A program made the position numbers and the translations under genes. From positions 1-42,795 of the forward strand of contig NZ_LZKQ01000224.1 in NCBI RefSeq assembly GCF_001668675.1: a DNA stretch of 42,795 nucleotides. Reading direction: 5' to 3'. The stretch comes from Mycobacterium asiaticum (lineage in GTDB: Bacteria; Actinomycetota; Actinomycetes; Mycobacteriales; Mycobacteriaceae). This document shows positions 39,822 through 42,795 of the stretch, one piece after another. The notes below the pieces were generated by a model that was not told where the DNA came from, did no database searches, and worked only from the letters and a program-made list of their open reading frames with translations. Position 1 is the first letter of the stretch, and every line of letters begins with the position of its first letter.

Positions 39822-41117
39822 ATGGAGCTCAGGTTCGAACCACTGCGTGAGCCCGGCGCCCAACGAGTATGGGAAGAGCTGCTGCGACCGATTGCTGCCG
39901 AATTGCGTTCGTTTGCAGGAGAACTCGCCGAGCGGACTGTCGCACGCATGCAAGCGGAGACGCCACAGTTGTTTCCCGACCCGCAGTCGGTCAAGGAGAA
40001 CGTGGTCAGCACCGAGGCAGGTATCCGCCAACTCGCCGACCTCATCGACATCGGCGACGACCCCCGCGGCATTGAATTACCGGTGCCGACCCTGGCCATC
40101 GCTCGCGCCGGGGTGCGGCGTCAGATCCCGCTGGCCACCCTTAGCCGGTTTTACCGATTGGCCCAGGGGCTGGTGTGGCAGTGGATGTGGGATCGCATCA
40201 CGGCGAAAGCGACCGGTCAGGAGGAACAGGCAACGGCGCTTCGCCTCACAACTAGTTGGCTGTTCGGTTACATCGACGCGGCGCTGAAGCGCGCTGAGGA
40301 GGCTTATGAGGCCGAGCGTGAAATCTGGCTGCGAAACACGGCCGCTGCACGCACCGACGCGATCGATGACATCCTGACGCAGCGGGAGCGTGATCAACAG
40401 CGGGCGTCCAAACGGCTGCGCTACGACGTCAATCGCCACCATGTGGCTGCCATCGCGTGGGTCGATTCGGTGCAGGAGGACCGCGACGCTCAGTCATCGT
40501 TGAGTGACGCGCTCGCCATCCTTGCTGCCGAGATGGGCAGTGAGACAACGCTTATTCATCCTGCCGGCTCGCTTGTGCTGTTCGGCTGGTTCAGCCGGCA
40601 AAGCGAATTTGCCGCACCGGGCGGCGTCAATGATGCGCGACGGCCGACGCTTCCTGATGGTGTTCGGGTCAGTATCGGGCAGCCCGGGCGCGGCCTGAAA
40701 GGCTTCCGCTGCAGTCATATCGAAGCATCACATGCCCGTCGGGCCGCTTCGCTGGCCGGGACGCGCGCCGGCACGCTGACACGCTATCGGGACGTTGCGG
40801 TCGCCGCGCTGGCCAGTAGCGACGCCGAACACGCTGCATCGTTTGTCCAGCGGGTACTCGGCCCGCTGGCCGCCGATGACGAAGGGACCTACCGCGTCGC
40901 CACGACCTTGTCGGTTTACCTCCAGGAGAACCGCAGCCGCGCCCGAACCGCGCAGCGACTCACCGTGCACCCCAACACCGTGAGCTACCGCGTCGATCAA
41001 GCCGAAACGATCCTCGGCCGCAGCATCGATACCGAAAGCCTTGACCTTGCGGTGGCACTGCTACTGCTGCCCATGCTGCCGGGACTCATCCGTGATCACC
41101 GCACCGCCGAAACGTGA
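39822..41117 (+). CDS. PucR/CdaR-type transcriptional regulator
   Basis: This 431-residue regulator has a helical N-terminal region and a central domain with weak GGDEF-like features. Its C-terminal PucR-type helix-turn-helix reads LSVYLQENRSRARTAQRLTVHPNTVSYRV (about 363-392), then DQAETILGRSID and LDLAVALLLLPML. Such regulators control catabolic genes in actinobacteria, usually as activators with an effector. The ATG at 39822 is the start. It is divergent from an SDR pair, and a perfect palindrome occupies the gap, so those SDRs are the likely targets. No metabolite can be inferred from sequence. Confidence 0.85.
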   Translation: MELRFEPLREPGAQRVWEELLRPIAAELRSFAGELAERTVARMQAETPQLFPDPQSVKENVVSTEAGIRQLADLIDIGDDPRGIELPVPTLAIARAGVRRQIPLATLSRFYRLAQGLVWQWMWDRITAKATGQEEQATALRLTTSWLFGYIDAALKRAEEAYEAEREIWLRNTAAARTDAIDDILTQRERDQQRASKRLRYDVNRHHVAAIAWVDSVQEDRDAQSSLSDALAILAAEMGSETTLIHPAGSLVLFGWFSRQSEFAAPGGVNDARRPTLPDGVRVSIGQPGRGLKGFRCSHIEASHARRAASLAGTRAGTLTRYRDVAVAALASSDAEHAASFVQRVLGPLAADDEGTYRVATTLSVYLQENRSRARTAQRLTVHPNTVSYRVDQAETILGRSIDTESLDLAVALLLLPMLPGLIRDHRTAET

Positions 41118-41602
41118 CCTAAACACTGGACTCTACGGCGCTGATAGTCGTCAAGCTTGCTTGACTGTTCCGTCCTGACCCTCACCGAGAGTGAACAGTG
41201 CTGTCCATTGAGCAGTGACCACCCGCGCCGTCATCGTGAAGTCGGCCGCCTGCTGACCCTCCAGCGCTGGGCCCTTGTCGCGGGTACCGTCAGTGTCGCC
41301 TAGCGCCACACCGGTGTTGGTGGCCACCACAACCAACTCCTAGGCGAGCACCCATGCGCGGCGCCTTGCACGCTTTCCAAACTCTGAGACTGCAGAGGGG
41401 TCCGCCTATAACCAGCGGCTCTGAAGCGGCGAGTTCTTGGCACCCGGCCGTTTCGCCCACCGCCACGCCCGCGCACTGTGACGCAAGCACAAAGGCGGCC
41501 ACCAACCTTGGCGCCATGCCCCAAGGAAATCGCTGCGGGCGCCCATACCGTTTCACGCAGTTGGCCGACCGGCCGGAAGTAATCAGAAGCAAGGAGACCC
41601 CG
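41118..41602. other. Intergenic region with a minor open frame and a tight inverted repeat
   Basis: This 485-bp region holds an inverted repeat at 41150-41165 (GTCAAGC-tt-GCTTGAC), just past the PucR-type gene; it could be a terminator or operator. A 61-codon minus-strand frame (41151-41336, starting MVVVATNTGVALGD) has no recognisable family and may be a gene remnant. The remainder is featureless up to the ribosome site of the cupin gene. Confidence 0.35.
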
Positions 41603-42070
41603 ATGCAAACGCTGCAACAGCTTGATGTCAACTACATGAGCGGCACGGATAACCCGTGGATCCCGTTCACGCCACTGACTGATCAGGTGTTCTTGAAATA
41701 CTGGAAAATCGACCCGGTCCGCGGTGAGATCATCGTCTCCATGAAGTTTCCCGGCGGGCTCGAGCTACCGCCTCACTACCACACCGGCATCGTTGTCGGC
41801 CACACCGTCACCGGAGCGTGGCGGTATCAGGAAAACAGCTGGATCTCGCGGGCTGGCGACACCGTTTATGAGGTGGCCGGCTCCAGGCACACCCCGGAGA
41901 GCCTGGAGGACACCGAGGTGTTCTTCTTCATCGTCGGCGAGTTGCTCTTCATTGACGAGAACAACACGATTCTGTGGCAGGAAAACCACAAGACCTCCAT
42001 CGAGCGCTACACCAACTACTGTGTCAGCCAAGGCATTCCGGCCCGCGATCTGACAAGTTGGGACGTCTAA
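41603..42070 (+). CDS. Cupin dioxygenase, 2,4'-dihydroxyacetophenone dioxygenase-like
   Basis: This 155-residue single-domain cupin has the metal-binding pattern PPHYHTG, with His58 and His60, a third His at 96 (SRHTPE) and the GAWRYQENSW strand. The three-His spacing matches the 2,4'-dihydroxyacetophenone dioxygenase group, which cleaves a carbon-carbon bond next to a ketone using Fe and O2. The ATG at 41603 has AAGGAG upstream; longer frames have no such site. It stands alone after the PucR-type gene. The substrate is not known, but a hydroxyketone or beta-diketone would fit the oxidation theme of the region. Confidence 0.82.
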   Translation: MQTLQQLDVNYMSGTDNPWIPFTPLTDQVFLKYWKIDPVRGEIIVSMKFPGGLELPPHYHTGIVVGHTVTGAWRYQENSWISRAGDTVYEVAGSRHTPESLEDTEVFFFIVGELLFIDENNTILWQENHKTSIERYTNYCVSQGIPARDLTSWDV

Positions 42071-42469
42071 ACGCCCCGCCGAACGTTCGCAAGGGTCGAC
42101 CGCGAAAGGGACACAGTCATCCACGCCGCGGGAGTGACGGAAACTCGTCGGGAGCCGGTCTGCCGCCTGCCTGCCCGACGAGTGATAGGGCCACCCGCAT
42201 TCAGCAGGGCTTTGCAAGCCAGTTCTTCCGCGTCCGCTGCTCCGCAGGGTCCTGTGATCGTTGTGTCCGGCCACGGCCGGGGCGTTCACCCACTCGCGGT
42301 GGTGGCACCGCGCTCCCGTGCCGAAGCCCCAAACGACGGTCTGCCCGAACACCTCGCTGAGGAGTTCGCGAAGCGGCAATTGCCGGACCGTTTCGAGCTC
42401 GTATCGGCGATCCGGGTGCCGGCCACCGGAAGGTTGAACAAACTGGGCTGCGGCGAGGTCCGGGGCTAA
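42071..42469 (+). pseudogene. C-terminal remnant of an acyl-CoA synthetase
   Basis: From about 42283 the frame ending at 42469 reads HPLAVVAPRSRAEAP, then LPEHLAEEFAKRQLPDRFELVSAIRVPATGRLNK. This matches the last 55 residues of AMP-binding ligases (LREFLAxRFxKWQLPDRF-EFVDAIPRTATGK pattern). The adenylation core is missing, and the final Gly-Lys is altered to Gly-Arg. The upstream 200 bases show no ligase pattern. It is a decayed gene end near an IS element, probably a product of insertion or deletion. Confidence 0.5.
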
Positions 42470-42483
42470 AAGTGGGGCTGTTC

Positions 42484-42529
42484 AGCGTCGGTTGATGGTT
42501 GACGGATCTATTTCGGTTGATCCTTGACA
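42484..42529 (-). repeat. IS481-like end-region repeat (copy 2)
   Basis: On the minus strand this reads TGTCAAGGATCAACCG, then a variable spacer, then CCGTCAACCATCAACCG. It matches the stretch at 36081-36123 in opposite orientation. It lies between the transposase stop at 42544 and a possible IS boundary TGTTCAGCG at 42479. Two tandem GTCAA-type repeats are visible. It is probably the 3' terminal inverted-repeat region of the IS element. Confidence 0.6.
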
Positions 42530-42543
42530 CTCTGGGTTACTAG

Positions 42544-42795
42544 TTAGGCCTGGTCGCGGGTGCGGAAGGCCCGTTTGTTTCTTACCTCGCCGCGGTGGGT
42601 GCGCGCGACGGTCTTGACCAGATCATCGCCGATGAAAAACCGCAGCAGCTGCCCATCAACGTGGACATCGCAGCGTGATCCGGCGTAGTGGGCCCCCACA
42701 CACACCTGCTGCCAGGCCACACTGACCACCCCGTTGGTGGTCACCCGCCGGCTGACCCAGTCATCGCCGGTGCGATCTTCACCCAGCCCACCCGC
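42544..42795 (-). mobile_element. IS481-family transposase, C-terminal part, runs off the right edge
   Basis: The minus-strand frame is open to the right edge and ends at 42544. It reads GDDWVSRRVTTNGVVSVAWQQV, then GAHYAGSRCDVHVDGQLLRFF and THRGEVRNKRAFRTRDQA. The short beta-rich tail and the Arg/Lys-rich end are typical of the C-terminal region of IS481-like transposases (DDE type). The catalytic DDE core lies outside the window. The transposase stop is followed by the end repeat at 42484-42529 and a possible boundary at 42479, so this is one end of an element that may be intact beyond the edge. Confidence 0.65.

Noticed and set aside
1..42795. tRNA, rRNA, riboswitch or CRISPR
   Set aside because: No clover-leaf, rRNA-like or regularly spaced repeat array was seen by eye; a covariance-model search would be needed to exclude small RNAs.

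Overview
The window is high-GC actinobacterial DNA and almost certainly comes from a Mycobacterium. It holds a PE_PGRS-type glycine-rich sequence, five cytochromes P450, paired FadE-type acyl-CoA dehydrogenases, a WS/DGAT acyltransferase, an F420-type nitroreductase-like protein, an AveC-family membrane protein, a CxxHxxC ferredoxin and several TetR regulators. Starts are often GTG or TTG, and 4-17 bp gene overlaps are common. The species cannot be told from the sequence alone. No rRNA, tRNA or CRISPR was seen.

Layout. (1) 1-731: two PGRS pieces in opposite orientation. (2) 832-4062, minus: TylF-like methyltransferase, alpha/beta hydrolase and a P450. (3) 4126-7195: broken epimerase, F420-type reductase, a second closely related P450, and a divergent TetR gene. 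(4) 15650 to 7361, minus: a tight seven-gene run coding for FadE, FadE, enoyl-CoA hydratase, NTF2-like protein, acyl-CoA ligase, P450 and Baeyer-Villiger monooxygenase. (5) 15936-18853, plus: MaoC-type hydratase and acyl-CoA ligase, divergent from (4) and followed by a TetR gene. (6) 19971-21159, plus: ferredoxin and AcuI-like reductase. (7) 29843 to 21179, minus: NorD-like VWA protein, NorQ-like AAA+ ATPase, periplasmic-binding-protein fold without signal peptide, AveC-family membrane protein, SDR and two P450s. Divergent from it are an NTF2-like gene and a tandem TetR fusion. (8) 32113-34933: MFS efflux pump, TetR and limonene-epoxide-hydrolase-like enzyme, linked by shared TACA-N3-TGTA operators. 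(9) 35026-42070: repeat protein, WS/DGAT, two SDRs (one frameshifted), PucR-type regulator and cupin dioxygenase. (10) 42071-42795: acyl-CoA ligase remnant and the end of an IS481-like transposase.

How the genes may work together (inference). Regions 4-6 look like a pathway for a cyclic, lipophilic compound (terpenoid, steroid-like or alicyclic). P450s with the ferredoxin hydroxylate it, an SDR could oxidise alcohols to ketones, the BVMO inserts oxygen into a ring ketone, and the two ligases with FadE pair, MaoC protein and hydratase carry out CoA-dependent beta-oxidation. Region 7 is the most unusual part: an AAA+/VWA pair of the kind that activates metalloenzymes sits in one run with an AveC-like membrane protein, a cytosolic solute-binding fold and two P450s. 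Region 8 looks like a separate detoxification unit. Functions are inferred from family motifs read by eye; substrates are unknown.
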